Source of the DNA: JAJDYQ01 sp963662865
Lineage (GTDB): Bacteria > Pseudomonadota > Gammaproteobacteria > JAJDYQ01
Reading direction: 5' to 3'
Assembly (NCBI GenBank): GCA_963662865.1
Contig: OY759969.1
Coordinates: 2,108,001 to 2,172,000 of the forward strand
Length of the DNA stretch: 64,000 bases
The position numbers and the translations under genes were made by a program. The first letter of the stretch is position 1, and every line of letters begins with the position of its first letter. Positions 27,628-37,555 of the stretch are shown piece after piece. Below the pieces are notes generated by a model, which did not search any database, was not told the origin of the DNA, and worked only from the letters and a program-made list of their open reading frames with translations.

Positions 27628-27806
27628 AAAAACCAGACAGAAAATCATTAGACAATGCCATGAAGGGCATCCTGAACGCGGGGCCGGTTTCAGCTGCGCC
27701 ACTTCCATCCAGGAACAAGAAGAACATGAACCGCAAATTCCAAATGGAACTGGATCGCAAAAGCAGGCCGGTTATGTATGAAGGAGGTGGATCGAGGCTG
27801 GTTTGA
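27624..27806 (+). CDS. Small basic ORF at the end of the transposon operon
   Basis: A 60-residue ORF beginning MKKPDRKSLDNAMKGILNAG, rich in Lys/Arg. Its start overlaps the endonuclease stop (ATGA), which supports translation. I recognise no domain; it might be an accessory DNA-binding or control peptide. It ends 27 bases before the right inverted repeat. Confidence 0.5.
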   Translation: MKKPDRKSLDNAMKGILNAGPVSAAPLPSRNKKNMNRKFQMELDRKSRPVMYEGGGSRLV

Positions 27807-27833
27807 CCGACCCGACCCTGATTGGAAGGGCCT

Positions 27834-27858
27834 CTGTCAACTAATCTTTATAATTGCC
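27834..27858 (-). repeat. Right terminal inverted repeat of the IS1595 element
   Basis: The reverse complement starts GGCAATTATAAAG and matches the left end 24580-24604 at 23 of 25 positions. The target duplication TTTGGTTA follows at 27859-27866. Confidence 0.9.
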
Positions 27859-27907
27859 TTTGGTTACTATATAGACATAATCCCCATTATTTCAAGCCGT
27901 CCCTTAT

Positions 27908-27933
27908 AAATCCGCTAAATCCGCTAAATCCGC
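27908..27933. repeat. 9-bp tandem repeat
   Basis: AAATCCGCT is repeated almost three times. It lies in the 321-base gap (27867-28187) between the transposon and the giant gene. That gap also contains the hairpin at 28053-28077 and otherwise no gene that I can support. Confidence 0.8.
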
Positions 27934-28052
27934 GGCCCATGCAGGCCACTTGAATTGACCTCACGGCAACTAAATCAGAAAAAAGTTTGCAATTATTCAA
28001 GAATGGGTCTAACGTTAGCTCAAATTGCCGGTATAAATCCGGGCCGGCACCT

Positions 28053-28077
28053 GCAACCGGCCCACAAGGCCGGTTGC
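28053..28077 (+). promoter_or_regulatory. Strong hairpin in the leader of the giant autotransporter gene
   Basis: GCAACCGGCC-CACAA-GGCCGGTTGC is a perfect 10-bp GC-rich stem with a 5-base loop, 111 bases before the start codon. No T-run follows, so it is not a standard terminator. It could be an attenuator, an mRNA-stabilising structure or an operator. Confidence 0.55.
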
Positions 28078-28187
28078 ACACCGTCAAGACACAAGGAGAT
28101 AAACGTGGTCACAATGCCCCTGAAACGCGCTACAGGCAGCCATACACAATGTAATGCCCCCCTCTTCTCTACAAAATTAAGGCAATT

Positions 28188-31100
28188 ATGATGAGTCTCA
28201 CCCTCAATACAGGGCCGCGTTCGGCAGCCCGTCGCTTCACCTCTGCCCGCAATAGCCTCCTGGCCCGCGGGCTGATGGCCGTGTTGCTTGGTTTGCCGAT
28301 GTGGGTCGGTTTGACAACCGAAGCCGCCGCGCAGGTAGGCGTAACCATCACCGAGACGGGCGGCAACACCAGGCCCATCGAAGGCGGTACCACGGACAGC
28401 TACGGCATGGTGCTGGACACACAACCGACCGCAGACGTGACCATCACAGCCACCTCAGGCACACCGGCCACCGCCACGGTCAGCGGCAGCCTGGTATTCA
28501 CCAACGCCAACTGGAACATGGCGCAGAGCATCACCGTCACCGGGGTGAATAACGCCGTTGACGCCGCCAACCAGACAGTCACCATTACCCACGCCGCCAC
28601 CTCCTCAGACACCGACTACAACCTCACCCCGGCCTCCGTCACAGCGACCGTGATCGACGACGAGCCTACGGTCGTTATCCTCGACCGTGTTGGTGAGGTT
28701 GGAGACGGAGTCATTAGCGAAGGCGCCGAAATATTCATTGGCATCAACCTGTCTCGAGCACTGGCTGCTGGCGAAACCATTGACGTGCCGCTGTCCATCG
28801 GCGGTACGGGGGTGACCACGGCCGACTGGAGCCTGATCATCTCGGTCGTCGGCCCAAATACCGGAGTGACCCTGTCGGGTCAGACCACGCCCACCCCGCA
28901 GGTGACCTTTGCGGGTGCAGGTGCCCGGATCGCCAACCTGAGACTGGTCACGGCAGAAGACAACACCGCCGAGGGCGACGGTTCCGAGACCTACACCATC
29001 GCCCTCGGCCCGAACGGCGGCGGTGCCAACGGCTTTGACCGCGCAACCCTGAACACCAATGTCGGCGGCGGTGCCGATCCGAGCAGCACCGCCAACAGCT
29101 TCAACGCGCGGGTCAACGACCCACCCGCACCGGACGTAATCATCACCGAGACAGGCGGCGGCACCACAGTGGCCGAAGCCGCCGGCACGGACATCTACGG
29201 CATGACGCTGGACACACAACCGACCGCAGACGTGACCATCACAGCCACCTCAGGCACACCGACCACCGCCACGGTCAGCGGCAGCCTGACCTTCACCAGC
29301 GCCAACTGGAACATGGCCCAGACCATCACCGTCACCGGGATGAATAACGACGACGACGCCGCCAACCAGGAAGTCACCATTACCCACGCCGCCACCTCCA
29401 CGGACGCCCGCTACAACATCACCCCGGACCCCGTCACAGTGACGGTGACCGACGACGAACCCACGGTCGTTACCCTCGGCCGTTCTCCTAACATCACCAG
29501 CGCCATTAACGAAGGCAGTGCAGTATCCATTCTCGTCGCCCTGTCTCGACCACTGACTGTTGGCGAAACCATCGACGTGCCGCTGTCCATCGGCGGTACG
29601 GGGGTGACCCCGGCCGACTGGAGCCTGGTTATTGCATTTGCCGTAGCTGGAGTGACCCTGTCGGGTGAGACCACGCCCACCCCGCAGGTGCGCTTTTCGG
29701 GGGCGGGCGCCCAGAGCGTCAGCCTGGGACTGAGAGCAGCAGAAGACGACACCGTCGAGGGCGACGGTTTCGAGATCTACACCATCGCCCTCGGCCCGGA
29801 CGGCAACGGTGCCAACGGCTTTGACCGCTCAACCCTGAACACCAATGTCGGCGGCGGTGCCGACCCGAGCAGCACCTCCAACAACTTCGACCTGCGGGTC
29901 AACGACCCACCGGGCATAACCATCACCGAGACGGCGATAACGATTGACGAGGGCGATGAGGGCACATACACCGTAGTGCTGGCCACACAACCCGGCGCCG
30001 CAGTGACCATCACGCCCACCTCGGGTACATTGGCCACCGCCACGGTCAGCCCGTCCGCCCTGACCTTCACCACCGCCAACTGGAACACGGCCCAGACCAT
30101 CACCGTCGCCGGGGAAGATAACAACGCCGACGCCGCCAACCAGGCAGTCACCATTACCCACGCCGCCACAGGCGACTCCACTTACAGCGCGCTCGACCTG
30201 GACTCCGTCACAGCGACCGTGACCGACGACGACCCCACGCTCGTTGCCCTCGCCCGCGTCGGCAGCACCGGTGCCGTTGGCGAAGGCGGCACGGTGGGTT
30301 TCACCATCACCCTGAGTCGGGGACTGGTCAGCGGCGAGATCATCGATGTGCCGCTGTCCATTTCCGGCACGAATGTCACCACGGACGACTGGAGCCTGGC
30401 GCTCGATAGCTCCTCCAGTAACACAGGCGTGACCCTGTCGGGAGAGGCCACAGCCACCCCGCGGGTGCGCATTGCGGGTTCCCGGATCGCCAACCTGCAG
30501 CTGACCGCGACGGCCGACGGCATCGCCGAGGGCGGCGGCGAAGGCTCCGAGACCTACACCATCGCCCTCGGCCCGAACGACGCCAGCGCCAACGGCTTTG
30601 ACCTTGCAACCCTGGGCACCAATGTCGGCGGCAGTGCCGACCCGGACAGCAGCGCCAACACCTTCAATGTACAGATCAACGACCCCCCTCCGGTGGGCGT
30701 GACCATCACCGAGACGGGCGGCAACACCAGACCCATCGAAGGCGGCACCACGGACAGCTACGGCATGGTGCTGGACAGCCAACCGACCGCAGACGTGACC
30801 ATCACAGCCACCTCAGGCACACCGACCACCGCCACGGTCAGCGGCAGCCTGGTATTCACCAGCACCAACTGGAACATGGCGCAGAGCATCACCGTCACCG
30901 GGGTGAATAACGACGACGACGCCGTCAATCAGGCAGTCACCATCACCCACGCCGCCACCTCCTCAGACACCAACTACAACCTCACCCCGGACCCCGTCAC
31001 AGCGACCGTGATCGACGACGATCCGACCACCGTGACCCTGGCGGGCGCAGCGGGTAATGTTCTCGCAGGAGACGACAAACAGATCACCGTCACCCTGGGC

Positions 31101-34100
31101 CGCGGTCTGATGAACGGCGAGACACTGCCGGTGCGGCTGACCTTTGGCGGTAGCGCGACACCGGGCACCGACTACACCGTGACCGGCGCCACGGCGACCG
31201 GTATCACCTACACCGGCCTGGGCGGCGCCGTCGGCACGGTGACCTTCACCGGCCCGGCCTCGGGCACCACGGCCACCACCGCCACCCTGACCCTGAGCGC
31301 AGTCAACGCCGGCGTCACAGTGGACATCGACCTGGGCACCCTGGACGCCGACTCCGGCACCGGCCTGAGCGGCGGCGCGGCCGGCACGGACAACCTGGCG
31401 GACTTCAACATTGTCACCCCGGGCGTCACCGTCACCGAGACGGGCGGCGGCACCACAGTGGCCGAAGCCGGCGGCACGGACAACTACGGCATAAGGCTGA
31501 GCACGCAGCCGAGCGGCAGCGTGACGATTACAGCGGAATCCGACACAACAAGTGCGGCCACCGTGACCCCGACGACCCTGACCTTCACCACGGCCAACTG
31601 GAATGCGGCCCAGACCTTCACGGTGACAGGCATCGACAACAACCGTGATGACGCCATGAACCGACGCATAGCGACCATCAGCCACGCAGCGGCGTCCACC
31701 ACAGACACCAACTACGTTTCCAGTCTCGACATCGACGACGTGGAAGCCACCGTCACCGACGACGACGTACCGGTGCTGACGGTATCGGTAGAGGACGACC
31801 ACACGGACATCGTCGAGAATGGCGCCGAGCGCACCATCGTCGTGACCTCCGACATCCCCATTGACGGTAGAGTGAGTTACGGGTCCCCTATTACCCCTAA
31901 TAATTTGGATCCCACGATAACTGATACCTTTCTCACCACTGGCGACACTCCGAGCCAAACATTTGTGATAGCTTCCGACCCAGACAACGAAAACAACACG
32001 GACGACCCGCCGGGGCGGACAGGAACCACCGGCATCATGGCCGGTACCGGTTACACCCTGGGCGATCCCAGCACCGTGACCTTTAGGATCATTGACGACG
32101 ATCCGACCACCGTGACCCTGGCGGGCACGGCGGGCAACATCAACGAGGGCGCCAGCGTAGAAATCACCGTCACCCTGGGCCGCGAGCTGGTCAGCGGCGA
32201 GGTGCTGCCGGTACCGCTGACCCTGGGCGGCACCGCGACACGGGGCACGGACTACACCCTGACCGGCACCCCGGCGAACAATATCGCCTACAACATCCCG
32301 GACACCGGCAACGTCGGCACGGTGACATTTACCGGCCCGGCCTCGGCCACCGCCACCCTGACCCTGACCGTGCAGACCGACACCACATCCGACGCCACCG
32401 AGACCATCGACATCGGTCTGGGCACCCTGGACGATACCTCCGGCACCGACCTGGAAGGCGGCGCGGCCGGCACAGACAGCCTGACGGACTTCACCATCAT
32501 GGAGCAGCCGACCATCGTGCTGCCGCCGACCCTGACGGTCGCAGAAGGCGATACCGATGGTGTCGGTTACCCGGTGAGACTGGCCACCGAACCGACGATG
32601 AGTACCACGATAACGGTCACCGGTCAAACCGGCACCGACCTGACGCTGGATACCGCCAGCCTGACATTCACGACGGGCAACTGGGACACGGCGCAAATGG
32701 TCACGGTCACGGCGGGTGAAGATCCCGACGCCGCCACCGATGTGGTGCCGCTGACGCACACGGCCACCGGCGGCAACTACGACGCATTGACGGCGGTTAT
32801 CAGGGTCAGCATCACCGACAACGACACGGCGGGCGTAACCATCACCGAGACGGGCGGCACCACCAGACCCATCGAAGGCGGCACCGCGGACAACTACGGC
32901 ATGACGCTGGACACACCACCGATCGCAGACGTGACCATCACAGCCACCTCAGGCACAGGGGCCACGGTCAACCCCGGCAGCCTGACCTTCACCAGCGCCA
33001 ACTGGAACATGGCGCAGACCATCACCGTCACCGGGGCGGATAACAACGCCGACGCCGTCGATCAGACAGTCACCATTAGCCACGCCGCCACCTCCACGGG
33101 CGACTCCACTTACAACGGGCTCGACCTGGACGACGTCACAGCGACGGTGATCGACGACGAGCCCACGGTCGTTGCCCTCGCCCGCATCGACAGCACCGGT
33201 GCCGTTGGCGAAGGCGGCACGATAGGTTTCACCATCACCCTGAGTCGGGCACTGGCCAGCGGCGAGATCATCGATGTGCCGCTGTCTATTTCCGGCACGA
33301 ATGTCACCACGGACGACTGGAGTCTGGCGCTCGATAGCTCCTTCAGCAACACAGGCGTGACCCTGTCGAACCAGGCCACAGCCACCCCGCGGGTGCGCAT
33401 TGCAGGTTCCCGGATCGCCAACCTGCAGTTGACCGCGGTGGCCGACGGCATCGCCGAAGGCGGCGGCGAAGGCTCGGAGACCTACACCATCGCCCTCGGC
33501 CCGAACGACGCCACCACCAACGGCTTTGACTTTGCAACCCTGGGCGGCACCAATGTCGGCGGCGGAGCCGACCCGGACAGCAGCGCCAACACCTTCAATG
33601 TACAGGTCAACGACCCTGCCTCGGCGAGCGTGACCATCACCGAGACGGGCGGCGACACCACAGTGGCTGAAGCCGGCGGCACGGACAACTACGGCATGGT
33701 GCTGAGCACACAACCCACCGCAGACGTGACCATCACAGCCACCTCAGGCACACCGGGCACCGCCACGGTCAGCAGCAGCCTGGTATTCACCAACACCAAC
33801 TGGAACATGGCGCAGAGCATCACCGTCACCGGAGTGAATAACGCCGCCGACGCCGCCAACCAGGAAGTCACCATTACCCACGCCGCCACCTCCTCAGACA
33901 CCCGCTACAACCTCACCCCGGACCCCGTCACGGCGACGGTGATCGACGACGAGCCCACGGACGTTGCCATCGCCCGCACCGGCAGCACCGGTGCCGTTGG
34001 CGAAGGCGGCACGGTAGGTTTCACCATCACCCTGAGTCGGGGACTGGTCAGCGGCGAGATCATCGATGTGCCGCTGTCCATTTCCGGCACGAATGTCACC

Positions 34101-37100
34101 ACGGACGACTGGAGTCTGGAGATCGATAGCAGCTTCGGCAACACAGGCGTGACCCTGTCGAACCAGGCCACCGCCACCCCGCGGGTGCGCTTTTCGGGTT
34201 CCCGGACCGCCAACATGCAGCTGACCGCGACGGCCGACGGCATCGCCGAGGGCAGCGGCGAAGGCTCGGAGACCTACACCATCGCCCTCGGCCCGAACGA
34301 CGCCACCGCCAACGGCTTTGACCTCACAACCCTGGGCACCAATGTCGGCGGCGGTGCCGACCCGGACAGCAGCGCCAACACCTTCAATGTGCAGGTCAAC
34401 GACCCTCCTCCCCCCTCGGCGGGTGTGACCATCAGCGAGATGGCGATAATGATTGACGAGGGCGATGAGGGCGCGTACACCGTGGTGCTGGACACGCAAC
34501 CGGCCAGCAGCGTAGAGATTACAGTGGAATCCGACATGACCAGTGCGGCGACCGTGGGCACAAACAGCGCCAGCCTGACATTCACGGCGAGCAACTGGGA
34601 TACGGTACAGACCGTGACGGTGACGGGCGTCGACGACAATGTTGTCGGTGACCGCACGGCGACCATCAGCCATAGTATAGACACCGGCGACGGCGACGGT
34701 GCGGGTTACCCGGATGACGGTAGCCTGACCATAGGTTCCGTGGCAGTCACGGTCACCGATGATGACCTGCCGGAAGTCTCATTCGCCGTGGCCAGCTTTA
34801 CCACCAACGAAGGCTCGGGCACGTACAACGTAGTGGTCAATCTAAGTCCGGCGCCAGCCGCGAACACCACGATCGCCTACACCGTGGCCGGCACAGCGAC
34901 ACCCGGCACCGACTACACCACGCTGACCGGCACGGTCGTGGCGTCTGCGAGTGCCTCCAGCGTTAATATTCCCGTGGTCATCACCGATGACAGCACACAA
35001 GAGGGCAGCGAGACGGTCATACTGACCCTGGCCGCAGGTTCGGGTTACACGGTGGGCACCGGTCGTGTGCACACACTGACGATCACCGACAACGACGCGG
35101 GCGTGACCATCAGCGAGGCCAGGGTAACGGTCGCTGAGCCTGACGGTACAGACATCTACACCCTGGAGCTGAACACACGACCAGCCGGCAATGTGGAGAT
35201 TACGGTGGCCTCCGACACGCCCGGTGCGGCGACCGTGGCGCCGCTGAGCCTGACGTTCACGGCGGGCAACTGGAATACGGCGCAGACGGTGACGGTGACG
35301 GGCGTCAACGACAACGTTGGCGGTAACCGCACGGCGATCATCAGCCATAGTATAGACAGCGGCGACGGCGACGGTGCGGGTTACCCGGATGGTCTGGCCA
35401 TAGCCACAGTGGCAGTCACGGTCACCGACGACGACGAGCCGGTCGCCTCGTTCGCCGTGCCCAGCTTCACCACCAACGAAGGCTCGGGCACGTACAACGT
35501 AGTGGTCAATCTAAGTCCGGTGCCGACCGCGGCCACCACGATCACCTATACCGTGGCCGGCACGGCGACACCCGGCGACGACTACACCACGCTGACCGGC
35601 ACGGTCGTGGCGTCTGCGAGCGCGTCCAGCGTTAATATTCCCGTGGCCATCACCGATGACAGCACAACACAAGAGGGCAGCGAGACGGTCATACTGACCC
35701 TGGCCGCAGGTTCGGGTTACACGGTGAGTAACACCGATCGTGTGCACACACTGACGATCGCCGAAAACGACGCGGCACCGGTCGGTACGGGGGCGATGCA
35801 GGAGATGCAGGCGGCACAGGAAGCCTGGCTGCCGCGTTTCGGTCTGACGGCGGTAGAGCATCTGCTGGGCGGCCTGGATTACCGCTTGTCGGTGGCCGAT
35901 CAACCTGGGCTGTCGGGCAATGTGAGTGGCCTGTCCGCCGGTCGTGCGCTGCATGGGGGCGGTAATGGAACCGGCACGGGATATGGTTTGGGCACGGACG
36001 GCTTCGGCCAGGGCGGAGGCGGCGGTGATGGCCTGGGTGCCGGTTCGGTTGACCGGATGTTGAATCTGTCACGTTCGCTGTCGCTGCGCGATATGCTGCG
36101 CGGCAGCCGCTTTGTGCACCGCGGCGGAGAGAACGGAGTTTCGGTGTGGGGTCAGGCGTCGTACTCGCGCTACGAGGATGGCCAGGACGGCATCACGGTG
36201 GATGGCGATGTGACCACCGGCATGCTGGGCGTGGATCGCGACAATGGTCGCACGCTGCTGGGTCTGGCGCTGTCGTACAGCGACGGCGATGGCGACTGGA
36301 GCGGCACTGCGGAACAGGGCGAGTTGTCGAGCACGCTGACCTCGCTGCTGCCGTATATCCGGCATAACGTCACCGAGAGATTGCAGTTATGGGCAGCGGC
36401 GAGTTATGGCCGTGGCGAACTGGAGCAGACCCTGGAGCAGACTTCGGCCACGATGAGTACGAAGCATGACATCGAGCAGACCTCGGCCTCGGTCGGTGTA
36501 CGCGGCACGCTGCTGGAGCGCCCGCTGGAAGAGGGCGGCCTGACGCTGACGCTGATCTCGGATGCGGCATTGGCGCGTATTGAGTCGGACGATGCCGACG
36601 GTGTATCGGGCATGACGGCGGACACGGAGCGTTTCCGAATGGGTCTGGAGTGGTCCTGGCAGTTGCCGCAGGCGGACGGTGGCCGGTTGATTCCGGAACT
36701 GGAGTTGGGGATGCGCTATGACGGCGGCGATACCAGCGACGGCCTGGGCGTGGAACTGGGCGGCGGTATCAGTTGGCAGTTGCCCTCCAAGGGCCTGACC
36801 ATTGACCTGCGTGGCCGGCGCCTGCTGGATCATGAGGCCGCCGAGCGGCGTGAGTGGGGCGTGTCCGGTTCGCTGCGCTATGAACGGCAGCCGGGTTCCG
36901 CTCATGGGCCGTCGCTGAGTCTGCGTCAGGAATACGGCACCGCTCCGGCCTCGGGTGGCCTGGATCGGCTGTTGTCGGATTCGCTGTCGGACGCACTGGA
37001 AGAGGATTCATCGCAACCCGGCCCGGCCTCCGGTCGCTGGAGCCTGGAGGGCGAGTGGGGCCTGGCCCTGAGTGACGGCGCCACCGGCATCCCGTATGCG

Positions 37101-37265
37101 GGCCTGTCGTCGTCCGATTCCGGGCACGACCTGACCCTGGGCTGGCGCCTGTTGTCGGCACCGGGCACCCTGGATACCGAGTTGGACGTCAAGGCGCTGC
37201 GCCGCCGGGATGGTGAAGGCAAAACCAACCACGGCATCGGCGCACAGTGGAAGCTGCGCTGGTAG
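28188..37265 (+). CDS. Giant repetitive Calx-beta-like autotransporter adhesin
   Basis: A 3025-residue surface protein. An extended signal peptide ends near AAAQ (about residue 48). Residues 50-2540 are built from beta modules: ten VTITETGG-type units (starting near 28341, 29136, 29913, 30699, 31423, 32515, 32832, 33627, 34422 and 35099), five longer GAVGEGG/IDVPLSI units, two TLAG-AGN units and two NEGSGTYNVVV Calx-beta units. Many contain Ca-type DDE/DDD acidic links. After a Gly-rich linker, residues of about 2640-3025 form an autotransporter-type barrel (VWGQASYSRYED, alternating strands) ending KLRW. AAGG precedes the ATG. It is probably an adhesin or biofilm protein. Repeats are similar enough at DNA level to recombine. 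Nothing suggests truncation. Confidence 0.9.
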   Translation: MMSLTLNTGPRSAARRFTSARNSLLARGLMAVLLGLPMWVGLTTEAAAQVGVTITETGGNTRPIEGGTTDSYGMVLDTQPTADVTITATSGTPATATVSGSLVFTNANWNMAQSITVTGVNNAVDAANQTVTITHAATSSDTDYNLTPASVTATVIDDEPTVVILDRVGEVGDGVISEGAEIFIGINLSRALAAGETIDVPLSIGGTGVTTADWSLIISVVGPNTGVTLSGQTTPTPQVTFAGAGARIANLRLVTAEDNTAEGDGSETYTIALGPNGGGANGFDRATLNTNVGGGADPSSTANSFNARVNDPPAPDVIITETGGGTTVAEAAGTDIYGMTLDTQPTADVTITATSGTPTTATVSGSLTFTSANWNMAQTITVTGMNNDDDAANQEVTITHAATSTDARYNITPDPVTVTVTDDEPTVVTLGRSPNITSAINEGSAVSILVALSRPLTVGETIDVPLSIGGTGVTPADWSLVIAFAVAGVTLSGETTPTPQVRFSGAGAQSVSLGLRAAEDDTVEGDGFEIYTIALGPDGNGANGFDRSTLNTNVGGGADPSSTSNNFDLRVNDPPGITITETAITIDEGDEGTYTVVLATQPGAAVTITPTSGTLATATVSPSALTFTTANWNTAQTITVAGEDNNADAANQAVTITHAATGDSTYSALDLDSVTATVTDDDPTLVALARVGSTGAVGEGGTVGFTITLSRGLVSGEIIDVPLSISGTNVTTDDWSLALDSSSSNTGVTLSGEATATPRVRIAGSRIANLQLTATADGIAEGGGEGSETYTIALGPNDASANGFDLATLGTNVGGSADPDSSANTFNVQINDPPPVGVTITETGGNTRPIEGGTTDSYGMVLDSQPTADVTITATSGTPTTATVSGSLVFTSTNWNMAQSITVTGVNNDDDAVNQAVTITHAATSSDTNYNLTPDPVTATVIDDDPTTVTLAGAAGNVLAGDDKQITVTLGRGLMNGETLPVRLTFGGSATPGTDYTVTGATATGITYTGLGGAVGTVTFTGPASGTTATTATLTLSAVNAGVTVDIDLGTLDADSGTGLSGGAAGTDNLADFNIVTPGVTVTETGGGTTVAEAGGTDNYGIRLSTQPSGSVTITAESDTTSAATVTPTTLTFTTANWNAAQTFTVTGIDNNRDDAMNRRIATISHAAASTTDTNYVSSLDIDDVEATVTDDDVPVLTVSVEDDHTDIVENGAERTIVVTSDIPIDGRVSYGSPITPNNLDPTITDTFLTTGDTPSQTFVIASDPDNENNTDDPPGRTGTTGIMAGTGYTLGDPSTVTFRIIDDDPTTVTLAGTAGNINEGASVEITVTLGRELVSGEVLPVPLTLGGTATRGTDYTLTGTPANNIAYNIPDTGNVGTVTFTGPASATATLTLTVQTDTTSDATETIDIGLGTLDDTSGTDLEGGAAGTDSLTDFTIMEQPTIVLPPTLTVAEGDTDGVGYPVRLATEPTMSTTITVTGQTGTDLTLDTASLTFTTGNWDTAQMVTVTAGEDPDAATDVVPLTHTATGGNYDALTAVIRVSITDNDTAGVTITETGGTTRPIEGGTADNYGMTLDTPPIADVTITATSGTGATVNPGSLTFTSANWNMAQTITVTGADNNADAVDQTVTISHAATSTGDSTYNGLDLDDVTATVIDDEPTVVALARIDSTGAVGEGGTIGFTITLSRALASGEIIDVPLSISGTNVTTDDWSLALDSSFSNTGVTLSNQATATPRVRIAGSRIANLQLTAVADGIAEGGGEGSETYTIALGPNDATTNGFDFATLGGTNVGGGADPDSSANTFNVQVNDPASASVTITETGGDTTVAEAGGTDNYGMVLSTQPTADVTITATSGTPGTATVSSSLVFTNTNWNMAQSITVTGVNNAADAANQEVTITHAATSSDTRYNLTPDPVTATVIDDEPTDVAIARTGSTGAVGEGGTVGFTITLSRGLVSGEIIDVPLSISGTNVTTDDWSLEIDSSFGNTGVTLSNQATATPRVRFSGSRTANMQLTATADGIAEGSGEGSETYTIALGPNDATANGFDLTTLGTNVGGGADPDSSANTFNVQVNDPPPPSAGVTISEMAIMIDEGDEGAYTVVLDTQPASSVEITVESDMTSAATVGTNSASLTFTASNWDTVQTVTVTGVDDNVVGDRTATISHSIDTGDGDGAGYPDDGSLTIGSVAVTVTDDDLPEVSFAVASFTTNEGSGTYNVVVNLSPAPAANTTIAYTVAGTATPGTDYTTLTGTVVASASASSVNIPVVITDDSTQEGSETVILTLAAGSGYTVGTGRVHTLTITDNDAGVTISEARVTVAEPDGTDIYTLELNTRPAGNVEITVASDTPGAATVAPLSLTFTAGNWNTAQTVTVTGVNDNVGGNRTAIISHSIDSGDGDGAGYPDGLAIATVAVTVTDDDEPVASFAVPSFTTNEGSGTYNVVVNLSPVPTAATTITYTVAGTATPGDDYTTLTGTVVASASASSVNIPVAITDDSTTQEGSETVILTLAAGSGYTVSNTDRVHTLTIAENDAAPVGTGAMQEMQAAQEAWLPRFGLTAVEHLLGGLDYRLSVADQPGLSGNVSGLSAGRALHGGGNGTGTGYGLGTDGFGQGGGGGDGLGAGSVDRMLNLSRSLSLRDMLRGSRFVHRGGENGVSVWGQASYSRYEDGQDGITVDGDVTTGMLGVDRDNGRTLLGLALSYSDGDGDWSGTAEQGELSSTLTSLLPYIRHNVTERLQLWAAASYGRGELEQTLEQTSATMSTKHDIEQTSASVGVRGTLLERPLEEGGLTLTLISDAALARIESDDADGVSGMTADTERFRMGLEWSWQLPQADGGRLIPELELGMRYDGGDTSDGLGVELGGGISWQLPSKGLTIDLRGRRLLDHEAAERREWGVSGSLRYERQPGSAHGPSLSLRQEYGTAPASGGLDRLLSDSLSDALEEDSSQPGPASGRWSLEGEWGLALSDGATGIPYAGLSSSDSGHDLTLGWRLLSAPGTLDTELDVKALRRRDGEGKTNHGIGAQWKLRW

Positions 37266-37276
37266 TCTCTGGCATG

Positions 37277-37304
37277 GCCGCCGCGGGGCATCGCTCCCGG
37301 CGGC
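37277..37304 (+). terminator. GC-rich hairpin after the giant gene
   Basis: GCCGCCGCGGGG-CATCG-CTCCCGGCGGC can fold into an 11-12 bp imperfect stem 12 bases after the stop codon. The following sequence TATTGCTG is only weakly T-rich. It probably acts together with the next hairpin. Confidence 0.55.
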
Positions 37305-37317
37305 TATTGCTGTAATA

Positions 37318-37355
37318 CCCGCCGCCCCGTTGTGTTTCCGGCGGGGTTTCTATTT
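37318..37355 (+). terminator. Rho-independent terminator after the giant gene
   Basis: CCCGCCG and CGGCGGG form a 7-bp stem around a 14-base loop, followed by the T-rich tract TTTCTATTT. This fits an intrinsic terminator for the autotransporter transcript and separates it from ppk1. Confidence 0.8.
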
Positions 37356-37555
37356 GGCAGCCGGGTCGGCTGAGGCTGTTTCCGGCTAACGCCCTTTAAT
37401 ATCAAGCAGGCTGCTGTGATGTTGCCTTATCGCTACTGGGCCTGGACAGTTCCCTATCGGTTGTGGCCCTTTATGCTATTCTCGCTGGTACGCAACTGAC
37501 GGCCAACCCGTGGCCCTGCCGCTGTTCCGGGAAATTTCAACTGTCATGCCGCTTT

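Larger units (their letters stand above)
24580..27858. mobile_element. IS1595-family transposon carrying toxin-antitoxin and type II restriction-modification cargo
   Basis: A complete 3,279-base element. The ends are inverted repeats: left GGGAATTATAAAGATTATTTGACAG, right (reverse complement) GGCAATTATAAAGATTAGTTGACAG, 23 of 25 identical. Both ends are flanked by the direct repeat TTTGGTTA (24572-24579 and 27859-27866), an 8-bp target duplication as expected for IS1595. Inside are a HicA/HicB-like pair (minus strand), the transposase, an SPPY methyltransferase, a BglII-like endonuclease and a small ORF. The perfect target duplication suggests insertion was recent. IS1595 elements with passenger genes are known; this gene set on one is unusual. 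Confidence 0.9.

Noticed and set aside
30963..32759. 598-codon minus-strand ORF
   Set aside because: It is an antisense shadow of the repetitive GC-rich autotransporter gene; several such shadows occur across the repeats.
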